Source: Bryobacterales bacterium
Lineage (GTDB): Bacteria; Acidobacteriota; Terriglobia; Bryobacterales; Bryobacteraceae
Length of the DNA stretch: 10,222 nt
NCBI GenBank assembly: GCA_025353235.1
Contig: JANXQZ010000410.1
Coordinates: 1 to 10,222 of the forward strand
Direction: 5' to 3'
In this document: in pieces, positions 1 to 6,228 of the stretch
Layout: the number at the start of each line of letters is the position of its first letter
Numbering within the stretch: position 1 is the first letter of the stretch
Position numbers and translations under genes: made by a program
The notes under the pieces: generated by a model
The model's database searches: none
Told to the model about the DNA's origin: nothing
What the model saw: only the letters and a program-made list of their open reading frames with translations

Positions 1-41
1 AGGGGCCAGGCTGGGCATCACGTGAAGAATTCTTGTGCGGG

Positions 42-1292
42 TCACGAAGCCACTTCCTCCCAACGAAGCGAGCGAGCCGGATTAGTCAACCGTGCCCCGT
101 AGGGCCTCTTTGCTGCGCCGGGCATTCTTTGCGCAACGGCATGGTGAGCTGCAAGAATCGCGAAAATGAACCAGGTGGGTTTACGGTCCTCCCACGTGAG
201 CGACATCACGGCCACGCCCCAGACCGCCAGCATCGTAAGCCAAACCTGCCTTGTCGGGCCAGGCATTCCCCAGGCGAATGCGACCAGAACGGCGAGCATG
301 CAAGCGAAGCAGGCAAATCCAATCAAACCCGTTTCCACCAACACGGAGAGGAACGTGTTGTGCGCGACAGGGGTGAAGTTAACGGGGACCCGGGGGTGCC
401 CGAAAAGATGCGTCAAGCCCTCTGGATATGCGCCCGCGCCAACACCTAAGAAGGGCACTTGCACGAAGTTCTCCCAACCGGCTCCCCAAATCACCGTGCG
501 GCTGTTCAGGGTGCCGTTTGCCACTTCGGAACCAAGCGTGGCAAGCCTGGTCCAGGAAGTAACGGGCACCAGCGCAGCCCCCGCAGCCGCCAGCACAGAA
601 GCCATCGCGACTAAGCCGACCCGCATGCGTGGAGTTAGCTCTCGGCCGGTCCACAACACAATGCTGAGCGCAAGAAGCATGGCAACGCTTCCAGCTCGCG
701 AGGCTGTCAACAGCACGGTAACGCAGACAGTGAACATCTGAACCAGGTAAAGCATTCGCACGGGTCCGCGTCCCCGCAGAAACAGGTAGTAGGAAATGGG
801 CAGGCTTAACGCCAGCGTTATTGCAAGGTCATTCGGCTCCGTGTTGGTGAGCGAGTAGCGTTGATAGTACCCGGACATTTGCCCGGACAAATAGTTGCGA
901 ACGGTCTCCACGACCGGCACGAAAGCACCTAGAACGTACGCGTTGAGCAGCGCATGCACCTGGCTTTCCGTTGCCGCCAGTTGGAAGATTAGAAAGACCA
1001 TCACGAACAGCTGGAAAAACGTATTCAACCGGAAGGCGGTCCAATCCATGCTGAGGGTCCAACACACCGACAGGGCCGCCCACGCCATGTACACGGCCAT
1101 CGCTGCGTGAAAAGCGGTGGGAATCCGAACCCGCCGCTCCAGTAAAACGGCAAGCGCGCCGAGACCGATCGCGACGAATCCAATCAACTTGGTGTAGGTG
1201 CCGAACCCGGGCAACTCAAGGGATTTTTCGCTCGGGATCGAGAATACGAATATCCACAAGACTAGAAACGCCACGCGCGAAAACCAGCTCAT
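42..1292 (-). CDS. O-antigen ligase / Wzy-type polysaccharide polymerase family membrane protein
   Basis: A 416-residue polytopic inner-membrane protein with about ten or more hydrophobic segments. It matches the Wzy_C/O-antigen ligase family (WaaL/Wzy type), which transfers or polymerises undecaprenyl-linked glycans on the periplasmic side. Seen in the sequence: TASRAG at residues 196-201, an R..W...WENF..VPFLGVGAGAY stretch at 265-289, and HNTFLSVLVETGLIG at 311-325. The last fits the family's H-N-x-[FY]-L-x(4)-E-x-G loop motif, with E320. The ATG overlaps the stop codon of the flippase gene by 4 nt (ATGA), and a GGTGA-like ribosome site sits 6 nt upstream, so the start is well supported. 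Because it lies with Wza, Wzz and Wzx-type genes, I infer that it is the Wzy-like polymerase of this EPS pathway rather than an LPS ligase. Sequence alone does not separate the two roles. The C-terminal 30 residues are polar and basic, presumably cytoplasmic. Confidence 0.87.
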   Translation of the reverse strand: MSWFSRVAFLVLWIFVFSIPSEKSLELPGFGTYTKLIGFVAIGLGALAVLLERRVRIPTAFHAAMAVYMAWAALSVCWTLSMDWTAFRLNTFFQLFVMVFLIFQLAATESQVHALLNAYVLGAFVPVVETVRNYLSGQMSGYYQRYSLTNTEPNDLAITLALSLPISYYLFLRGRGPVRMLYLVQMFTVCVTVLLTASRAGSVAMLLALSIVLWTGRELTPRMRVGLVAMASVLAAAGAALVPVTSWTRLATLGSEVANGTLNSRTVIWGAGWENFVQVPFLGVGAGAYPEGLTHLFGHPRVPVNFTPVAHNTFLSVLVETGLIGFACFACMLAVLVAFAWGMPGPTRQVWLTMLAVWGVAVMSLTWEDRKPTWFIFAILAAHHAVAQRMPGAAKRPYGARLTNPARSLRWEEVAS

Positions 1293-2587
1293 GATCGTTC
1301 ACCCGCGGCGAGTCCCGACACAACGCTGCGCAGGATCAACGATTCTGCGGCGAGCTGAACCAGTGCGCCTACGCCGGGCGCCAATGCCGCGCCTACCAGA
1401 CCCCAGCGCGGAATGAAGCACCATGCGGCCAAAGCGGTGCCGGCCAGGCAAGCTACTTGCAGCGGTATCTGCTGGTAGAGCCGCCGGGCGGCCGTTATGC
1501 AGTAGCCGAGCAGCGAGGCAACGAATCCCACGCCGCAAGCGGCCATGGCCACGACCAGCAAACCATTTTGCTGCGCATATTCCGGGCGATAAACCGCAGC
1601 GACGACGGATGAGCCTATGGTCGCGGCACCCGCTATACCGAGCAACCCGAGGCCTGCGCCGAGTGCGGCCATTTTTAGGGACAGAAGGAGGAATCCGCGT
1701 TTGTCGCCGCTGGCATGCAAGCGCGCAAGTTTCGGAGTGGCGGATTGTCCCAACGAGTTCACAATGAGATTCCCCGCGGCAGCCAGGGAGAAGATGGCGG
1801 AAAACACGCCGAGCTCGCGTTCGCCCAGGCTGCTGGCGATGAAATAGCGGGGCGTGTTCACCACCAAGGCCCCCAGCATCAGAACAACTCCCAGGGGCAG
1901 CGCCTGTTTCAGAATTGCCCGCTGTGCTTTGGCCTGCTCACTCCAGGGCCGGTGTTCCGCTCGCGCCGGTGAATCGTGAATCACGTTCCGCGCATCGTAG
2001 GCGAGGTAAACAGCCAAGCGAGCCAGGAACATCCAGATCAGCGCCACAGCCAGGCTGCCGGTGGCCCACAGGGCCGAGCCCAAAGCCAACACGCCGAGCA
2101 GACCCCGAGCAATCATGGAAATGGCGATCTGCTGCATGCGGTCCTGCAGTTGAAGCTGGCCGTAGCAGATGTCGGCCATGAACTCCCCTGCCTGAATCAG
2201 GCCGACCAGTGCGATTACGACGCTCCGGCTGGGGTCGACGCCTTCTCTGGCCGCCAAGATCAGAATGAGGAACATGGCCGCCAGAAGCGAGATAAAGCGA
2301 AGGCTTCGGTAGTCCGAAAAATCGTGAACGCCCTTGACGTCCGTGGCCAGCACCGTGCGCAGATTCATCTGAGCCAGCATCAGCACGGGAGCGGTCAACG
2401 CTAAGGCGAATGCATATTGCCCGACCAATTCCGGCGATCCAAGCTTGGCGAGCACAGCCATAATGGCCCACTGGCAAGCTGCATACACCGAGAAGCCGAC
2501 CGTAACCCGGGCAAAGTTGCTGCGCAGGCTCTTCGGATGAATCTCCACCGTGCGAGTGCCCGACAACGGTATGGCAGCAGTGGTCAT
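1289..2587 (-). CDS. Wzx-type polysaccharide flippase (MOP superfamily)
   Basis: A 432-residue, strongly hydrophobic protein with about 12 predicted membrane segments, the usual length and layout of oligosaccharide flippases (RfbX/Wzx, polysaccharide biosynthesis protein family). The family moves undecaprenyl-diphosphate-linked repeat units from the cytoplasmic to the periplasmic face of the inner membrane. Supporting features are a short polar N-terminus (1-25), the early membrane stretch VTVGFSVYAACQWAIMAVLA (28-47) followed by the family-typical LGSPELVGQYAFALALTAPV (49-68), and a polar central cytoplasmic loop (about 200-225) that splits the protein into two six-helix halves. The second half opens with ILKQALPLGVVLMLGALVVN (225-244). 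The start ATG overlaps the stop codon of the upstream Wzz/kinase gene by 4 nt, and its own stop overlaps the start of the ligase/polymerase gene by 4 nt. This points to translational coupling. The sugar specificity cannot be read from the sequence. Confidence 0.85.
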   Translation of the reverse strand: MTTAAIPLSGTRTVEIHPKSLRSNFARVTVGFSVYAACQWAIMAVLAKLGSPELVGQYAFALALTAPVLMLAQMNLRTVLATDVKGVHDFSDYRSLRFISLLAAMFLILILAAREGVDPSRSVVIALVGLIQAGEFMADICYGQLQLQDRMQQIAISMIARGLLGVLALGSALWATGSLAVALIWMFLARLAVYLAYDARNVIHDSPARAEHRPWSEQAKAQRAILKQALPLGVVLMLGALVVNTPRYFIASSLGERELGVFSAIFSLAAAGNLIVNSLGQSATPKLARLHASGDKRGFLLLSLKMAALGAGLGLLGIAGAATIGSSVVAAVYRPEYAQQNGLLVVAMAACGVGFVASLLGYCITAARRLYQQIPLQVACLAGTALAAWCFIPRWGLVGAALAPGVGALVQLAAESLILRSVVSGLAAGERS

Positions 2588-4767
2588 TGAAGTACGGGGC
2601 TCGCCAGAAGCCGTTTGGAAAGGGAGGAAGTATTCACCCTGTTGAACAATGCGCCCACCACCGGAGCCCGCTCCAAGGCAAGGCGGCGCACTGCGGTTTC
2701 GACTCCCTCGGCCGTGGTGCGGTCTGCGCTAACCACCAGGGCTACGCTGTCGAGGCAAGCGGCAACCTGCGCGGCGGAATCCGACGCCAGCACGGCGGGG
2801 AGATCGAAAACCAGAACGTCAAACTCGGAGCGCAGCCTATTGATGGCGGGGACATGATCGTGTCCGGCATTCAAGGGATTCTTTCCGCAGGGCAACACCG
2901 CGAGGTTTGGAATGCGGGTCACCCAGATCAAGTCGAGTCCCGGTGCTGAGCCCACCCCGCCTCGTACCATTTCCGAGAATCCCCTGACGTTGTTGCCGAT
3001 TCGAAACACCTCGTGCAGGCGCGGGCTGCAATGATCCGCGTCAATCAACAAGACGGTGCGTCCGGATCGCGCGACTTCGACCGCGAGGTTGCAGGCGACG
3101 GTGGTTTTCCCCTCGCCGGTGTTGGGACTGGTGATGCCCACAACGCGGGGACCGGAAGCGAGCGGAACCAAGAAGCGCGAAGCTCCTTCAATGACGTGCG
3201 AGAAAGAGCTCTCGGGGGAGGTCCAGACGGCCGTTTCCGGCTCCTCCGTCGCGATGGCGGGCAGAAAGTGAGGCATTACGCCCAAGCTTCGGAGACCCGG
3301 CGCAGAGGCGGACTTCCGTCTGGCTCCGCGAGTTGCGCGCCGCTCGCGCCCGAAAGCGATCAACAATCCAAAGAGGCTTCCCCCGGTGAGGCCAAGCGCA
3401 GCATAGAGGGCTTTTTGCGGCCTTACCGCCCGGTAAGGAATATCGGCGGGATCCACCACCTTCACATTGCTGGTCCGCATGGCCGACAGGACGCTGGCTT
3501 CCTTGGTCCGCTGGATCATGGAATCGTAGAGCTGCTGCTGCGTTTCCACATCGCGTTTCAGCGTGGTGTAGCGGACCGAATTCGTCATCTGTTGCGATGC
3601 GCGGGTGACCTGCTGGTTGTAGTCGGCAAGCAGGGCTTGTTCGCGAGCGCGGGATGCCTGGTACGCGCCTCCTAATCGCTTGAGCGTTCCTTCGCGTTCC
3701 CGCTCGAAAGCTTGCTCCACTTCGGCCAGTTCCGCCTTGAGTTGCCGAACCTTATAGTGGGCGGGCTGTAACACCTCGGACGCTTCGGCAAGTTGCTGGC
3801 GCAACTCGGTCATGCGCACGCGATAGCCGCGCAGGGTGTCGCTCTCTACCAGATCTCCGCCGTTCGGCCCGCTTGAAGCGCGAGCCCCTTCATAGCGCGC
3901 CTGATCGGAAATACGCGCGTCCTGGGCGGCGGTCAACACGCCCTGCACCTGTTTCAAGCGCTGTTCGGCCACGCTATCCTTGTCGCCGCCGGAGAGCAGC
4001 CCGCTGGTGGATACATAGTCTTGCAGCAGGCGTTCCGCTGCCTTGAGGGAACCGCGCACAGCTTCGAGTTGGCCGCTTAGCAAATCGCCGGTCTGATTCA
4101 CCGACTCCACTTGGCGGCTGATGGCCAAATTCTGATACTCCGCCGCGAGCGTGTTCACAAACCGGGCGGCCAGCTTTGGATCGCGGGCTTCGAACGAGAT
4201 TTCCACGATTTGGGTTTGGCCCAACATGCGGGCGTCCAGCCTGCTGCGCACAGCTTCGAGCAACGGACCGGGTCCCGCATTAGGAGGTTGCGCCTCCCCC
4301 GGCTTCAAAGATGCCAGCCTGGCGCGGAACTCACGCTCGTCGGTGAGCGCCAGCTTTCTAACTACCCGCATCAGCATCGTGTCGCTCTGCAGCAACCTCA
4401 ACTGCGTTTGCAGGAACGGCTCCATGAGAAGCGCGCCGGGTTCCACGTTCTGATCCAGCTGGCGGTGGTTTAGGTAGTCGCCGTTCGGCATCTGAATTTC
4501 GAGGGTGGTGTTGGCGCGATACACTTTCGACTGCGTGGCATACGAAATAGCAGCGATCGCAGAGCCGGCCAACAGCGAGAGCAGCACTGCGTTCCGTTGC
4601 CGCCATAAAACGGCTAGCACCCGCTCAAAACTCAGATAACCGGATTCGTTGGCTTCCCCGCCGAAAACGGAGATCCTCGGCTCGATTTCGGCCCTTCTTA
4701 CGCGCTCCAACCCCGGATGCGCTTGCGGATTCGAGTAAGCTTGGTTTCCCTTGCGCCAGTTAGCCAT
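2584..4767 (-). CDS. Wzz/GumC-type polysaccharide co-polymerase fused to a BY-kinase-like ATPase domain
   Basis: A 727-residue inner-membrane protein that controls polysaccharide chain length and export. Domains in order: cytoplasmic N-terminus with a Wzz entry segment (about 44-58), membrane segment 1 (about 59-77), a large periplasmic part (about 78-450) rich in coiled-coil segments (about 220-430), a GNVR-like segment (about 399-425), membrane segment 2 (about 453-473) preceded by the proline-containing PADIPYRAVRPQ, and a cytoplasmic ATPase domain (about 510-727). The ATPase shows Walker A SPNTGEGKTT (547-556, K554), Walker A' LLIDADHCSP (573-582, D576 and D578) and Walker B VLVFDLP (651-657, D655). 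Odd points: there is no tyrosine after Y455, so no C-terminal Tyr cluster, and the usual EX2RX2R helix motif is degenerate (IEGASRFL, 526-533). It may be an ATP-binding regulator rather than a tyrosine kinase. An open frame extends upstream to a TTG at 4824, but the ATG at 4767 avoids a 53-bp overlap with the export gene and follows GGAGG, so I prefer it. Confidence 0.88.
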   Translation of the reverse strand: MANWRKGNQAYSNPQAHPGLERVRRAEIEPRISVFGGEANESGYLSFERVLAVLWRQRNAVLLSLLAGSAIAAISYATQSKVYRANTTLEIQMPNGDYLNHRQLDQNVEPGALLMEPFLQTQLRLLQSDTMLMRVVRKLALTDEREFRARLASLKPGEAQPPNAGPGPLLEAVRSRLDARMLGQTQIVEISFEARDPKLAARFVNTLAAEYQNLAISRQVESVNQTGDLLSGQLEAVRGSLKAAERLLQDYVSTSGLLSGGDKDSVAEQRLKQVQGVLTAAQDARISDQARYEGARASSGPNGGDLVESDTLRGYRVRMTELRQQLAEASEVLQPAHYKVRQLKAELAEVEQAFEREREGTLKRLGGAYQASRAREQALLADYNQQVTRASQQMTNSVRYTTLKRDVETQQQLYDSMIQRTKEASVLSAMRTSNVKVVDPADIPYRAVRPQKALYAALGLTGGSLFGLLIAFGRERRATRGARRKSASAPGLRSLGVMPHFLPAIATEEPETAVWTSPESSFSHVIEGASRFLVPLASGPRVVGITSPNTGEGKTTVACNLAVEVARSGRTVLLIDADHCSPRLHEVFRIGNNVRGFSEMVRGGVGSAPGLDLIWVTRIPNLAVLPCGKNPLNAGHDHVPAINRLRSEFDVLVFDLPAVLASDSAAQVAACLDSVALVVSADRTTAEGVETAVRRLALERAPVVGALFNRVNTSSLSKRLLASPVLQ

Positions 4768-4771
4768 GCGA

Positions 4772-5722
4772 CTAAAATTGCCTCCAGACAACGAGGCCCG
4801 TTCCCATCTGGATGGCCATCTCAAGGCTGCGCAATGCTACGGACTTTGCGATGCTGTTCGGAATGAACAACACGTCGTTCGGAAGCAGCGGCTGATCTGC
4901 CGCCTTCCCCGCCAGGACGCTCTTGATGTTGACCGCAATCTCCTTTCGCGGGCCTAGCGGCTCTTCTTGCCGCAGAATCTTCGCATTGGCCGACCCTGCC
5001 GTTGGCAGAAGACCTTCGGCCAGCGCTAGAGCTTGCAGAACAGACATATCCTGCCGCTCGCGTAAAACGAATCCGCCCGATTTGCGAACCTGTCCGATCA
5101 CGTAGACCAACTTGGCCCGCGGAACCGTGACGACATCCTCTGAATGCATCACGAGGTTCTTTTCCCAGCGCCCGCCCATCAGTTCGCCGACGCTGACCTC
5201 CACGACGCTAAACCTTTCCGGCTGCCCCGGCTCGTCTCCTATCAGCGCGCGGGTAATTTCAATGCGGTCACCCGCTTCCGCATCCAGGCCGCCAGCGAGC
5301 GCGAGCACCTCGGTCAAACGCTTTTTCCCAACGATCTGGTAAACTCCGGGCGTCTTAACGGCCCCCAGGACGGAAACAGGCTGGCTGTGCAGCTCAACGA
5401 TGTCGATAGCCACCTCCGGATCGCGTATTACTTTGGAGAGGCGCTCGCGTAGATCGATGGCAAGCTGCTCAGTGGTGCGAGCCCCGGCCTTGATCCTGCC
5501 TAGGCCGGTGAGCATGATGAACCCTTCCGAATCGACACGGACCGGCTTGTCTCCAAGCTCAGGAGCATGCAGGGCCTTAACTTGAATCTGATCGCCCGGT
5601 CCTAGGGTCTGGGCCTCGACGGCGGGCGGATAAATCAGCGTGCGCACTTGCTTGTCTTGTCCATAACACTGTCCACAACAAGCCGAGATTAGAAGTGCAG
5701 TGAATAATAAGTAAATGCGCAT
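4772..5722 (-). CDS. Outer-membrane polysaccharide export protein (Wza type, Poly_export plus SLBB domains)
   Basis: A 316-residue exported protein, first gene of the operon, forming the outer-membrane exit channel for the polysaccharide. The N-terminus is a signal peptide (hydrophobic 4-14) ending in ISAC, which fits a lipobox, with C15 as the likely lipidated cysteine; C16 and C19 follow. A polysaccharide export domain begins at LGPGDQIQVKAL (40-51) and runs to about 112, with the characteristic V.VDSEGFIML.GLG.I.A stretch (61-79). Two SLBB-like beta-grasp domains follow: about 114-200 (VSVLGAVKTPGVYQI) and about 205-290 (VYVIGQVRKSGGFVL, then LLPNDVLFIPNS). The C-terminal segment 291-313 is helical and partly hydrophobic, as in the outer-membrane helix barrel of E. 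coli Wza. The protein is a little shorter than Wza (about 380 residues). The start ATG is the first in frame and gives a complete signal peptide, but no clear Shine-Dalgarno sequence precedes it. Its stop lies 4 nt before the next gene's ATG. Confidence 0.9.
   Translation of the reverse strand: MRIYLLFTALLISACCGQCYGQDKQVRTLIYPPAVEAQTLGPGDQIQVKALHAPELGDKPVRVDSEGFIMLTGLGRIKAGARTTEQLAIDLRERLSKVIRDPEVAIDIVELHSQPVSVLGAVKTPGVYQIVGKKRLTEVLALAGGLDAEAGDRIEITRALIGDEPGQPERFSVVEVSVGELMGGRWEKNLVMHSEDVVTVPRAKLVYVIGQVRKSGGFVLRERQDMSVLQALALAEGLLPTAGSANAKILRQEEPLGPRKEIAVNIKSVLAGKAADQPLLPNDVLFIPNSIAKSVALRSLEMAIQMGTGLVVWRQF
4781..4785 (-). promoter_or_regulatory. Ribosome binding site GGAGG for the Wzz/BY-kinase gene
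   Basis: On the minus strand a perfect GGAGG lies inside the last codons of the export protein gene, 13 nt before the ATG at 4767. The spacing is longer than ideal, but it is the only strong site nearby. It favours the ATG at 4767 over the upstream in-frame TTG at 4824. Confidence 0.5.
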
Positions 5723-5765
5723 GATATAAGACCGTTGGCCGACACTACTCCGCAGTGGGCTTTAC

Positions 5766-5797
5766 TTGAGTTACATAGATTGTAAGCACTAACTCAA
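5766..5797. repeat. Perfect inverted repeat TTGAGTTA-N16-TAACTCAA downstream of the EPS promoter
   Basis: An 8-bp perfect dyad: TTGAGTTA at 5766-5773 and TAACTCAA at 5790-5797, with half-site centres 24 bp apart, just over two helical turns. It starts 1 bp after the candidate -10 hexamer and would cover roughly -6 to +26 of the EPS transcript. That position suits a repressor operator, or a stem-loop at the 5' end of the mRNA. The repeat is seen directly; the operator role is inference. Confidence 0.5.
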
Positions 5798-5798
5798 C

Positions 5799-5826
5799 AT
5801 TCTAGCTACATCCGCCTTCGTGTAAA
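5799..5826 (-). promoter_or_regulatory. Candidate sigma70-type promoter of the EPS operon
   Basis: On the minus strand, TTTACA (5826-5821) and TAGAAT (5804-5799) are separated by 16 bp. Each differs from the TTGACA/TATAAT consensus at one position. The predicted start of transcription is near 5792, giving a leader of about 70 nt before the export gene's ATG at 5722. It is the best match I found by eye upstream of the operon. No mapped start supports it, and promoter consensus in this phylum may differ. Confidence 0.45.
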
Positions 5827-5989
5827 GACTATTCGGTTCAGTGATAGTTCCTTCTGTAACAGTAGTCCTAGTAGTTTTTTAGCCAAATAGTCCCTGTTAA
5901 AACGCCACTCGGAAGATAATTAGGATTAAACTTGGCTTGACTCGGGTAGCGAAGAGTGACAGTAGTAAATGTATCGAGAGAAATAATTG

Positions 5990-6199
5990 ATGCCGATCTA
6001 TCCAGGCATAGGCCAGATGAAAAATACCGTCGCAAAATTACGGTGGTCTGAAGCCTGCCTATTCGTTGACGAGGGCCGGAAAAGATACTTTCCGATCATG
6101 GTACGACTGCTTATCCTGAACGACTTAGTACTGTGCGGTCGTCTAGGACTGATAAAAATACTATTGGTCGACTCGCATGTACAAAAGCAAGCAGAGTAG
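5990..6199 (+). CDS. Doubtful small ORF, unknown protein of 69 residues
   Basis: An open frame from ATG 5990 (a TTG precedes it at 5987) to a TAG at 6197-6199, ending 29 nt before the protease ATG. A purine-rich GAGAG lies 9 nt upstream. The product would be MPIYPGIGQMKNTVAKLRWS and onward, with a hydrophobic stretch near residues 37-58 (IMVRLLILNDLVLCGRLGLI) that could be one membrane segment. I do not recognise it. It lies in AT-richer intergenic DNA with hairpins, and an open frame this short can occur by chance. It may be a leader ORF for the protease, a small membrane protein, or nothing. Confidence 0.17.
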   Translation: MPIYPGIGQMKNTVAKLRWSEACLFVDEGRKRYFPIMVRLLILNDLVLCGRLGLIKILLVDSHVQKQAE

Positions 6200-6228
6200 C
6201 TGCCTAACTGTGGAGTTATTTATTCACC

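Larger units (their letters stand above)
5723..6228. other. Divergent intergenic region between the EPS operon and the protease gene
   Basis: This 506-bp stretch separates the divergently read export gene and protease gene and is visibly AT-richer than both. It holds the candidate EPS promoter (5799-5826) and its inverted repeat (5766-5797), listed separately, plus a doubtful small ORF (5990-6199). It also has a short perfect hairpin CGGAAA-N6-TTTCCG at 6077-6094, and an imperfect 8-bp stem pairing ACGACTGC (6103-6110) with GCGGTCGT (6135-6142), which includes one G-T pair. I found no convincing -35/-10 pair for the plus-strand protease gene and no terminator, which is expected for a divergent region. 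The protease start has a weak GGAG at 6212-6215, 13 nt before its ATG. Confidence 0.8.

Noticed and set aside
1..18. ATG at 18 on the minus strand, 23 nt after the polymerase stop, possibly the next operon gene
   Set aside because: Only six codons are visible and no clear Shine-Dalgarno sequence precedes it, so it cannot be supported as a gene from this window.
25..34. Perfect 10-bp palindrome AAGAATTCTT just past the polymerase stop
   Set aside because: It is short, has no loop, is not followed by a T-run and so is not a terminator. A palindrome of this length is expected by chance.
3013..3675. A 220-codon open frame on the plus strand opposite the Wzz/BY-kinase gene
   Set aside because: Its product has low-complexity, Arg/Gly-rich composition with no recognisable domain, and it lies antisense to a gene with clear Walker motifs. 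It is a by-product of GC-rich codon use.
4768..4824. Upstream TTG start extending the Wzz/BY-kinase protein by 19 residues
   Set aside because: It would overlap the export gene by 53 bp in another frame. The ATG at 4767 follows a GGAGG and gives the usual 4-nt operon spacing.
5859..5966. ACAGTAGT repeated at 5859-5866 and 5959-5966, exactly 100 bp apart
   Set aside because: Only 8 bp long and without further flanking similarity; the round spacing is probably coincidence.
5937..5968. TTGACT followed by an AT-rich stretch, considered as a promoter for the protease gene
   Set aside because: At 16-18 bp spacing no -10-like hexamer is present; the nearest candidate (TAGTAA) is 20 bp away and a poor match.
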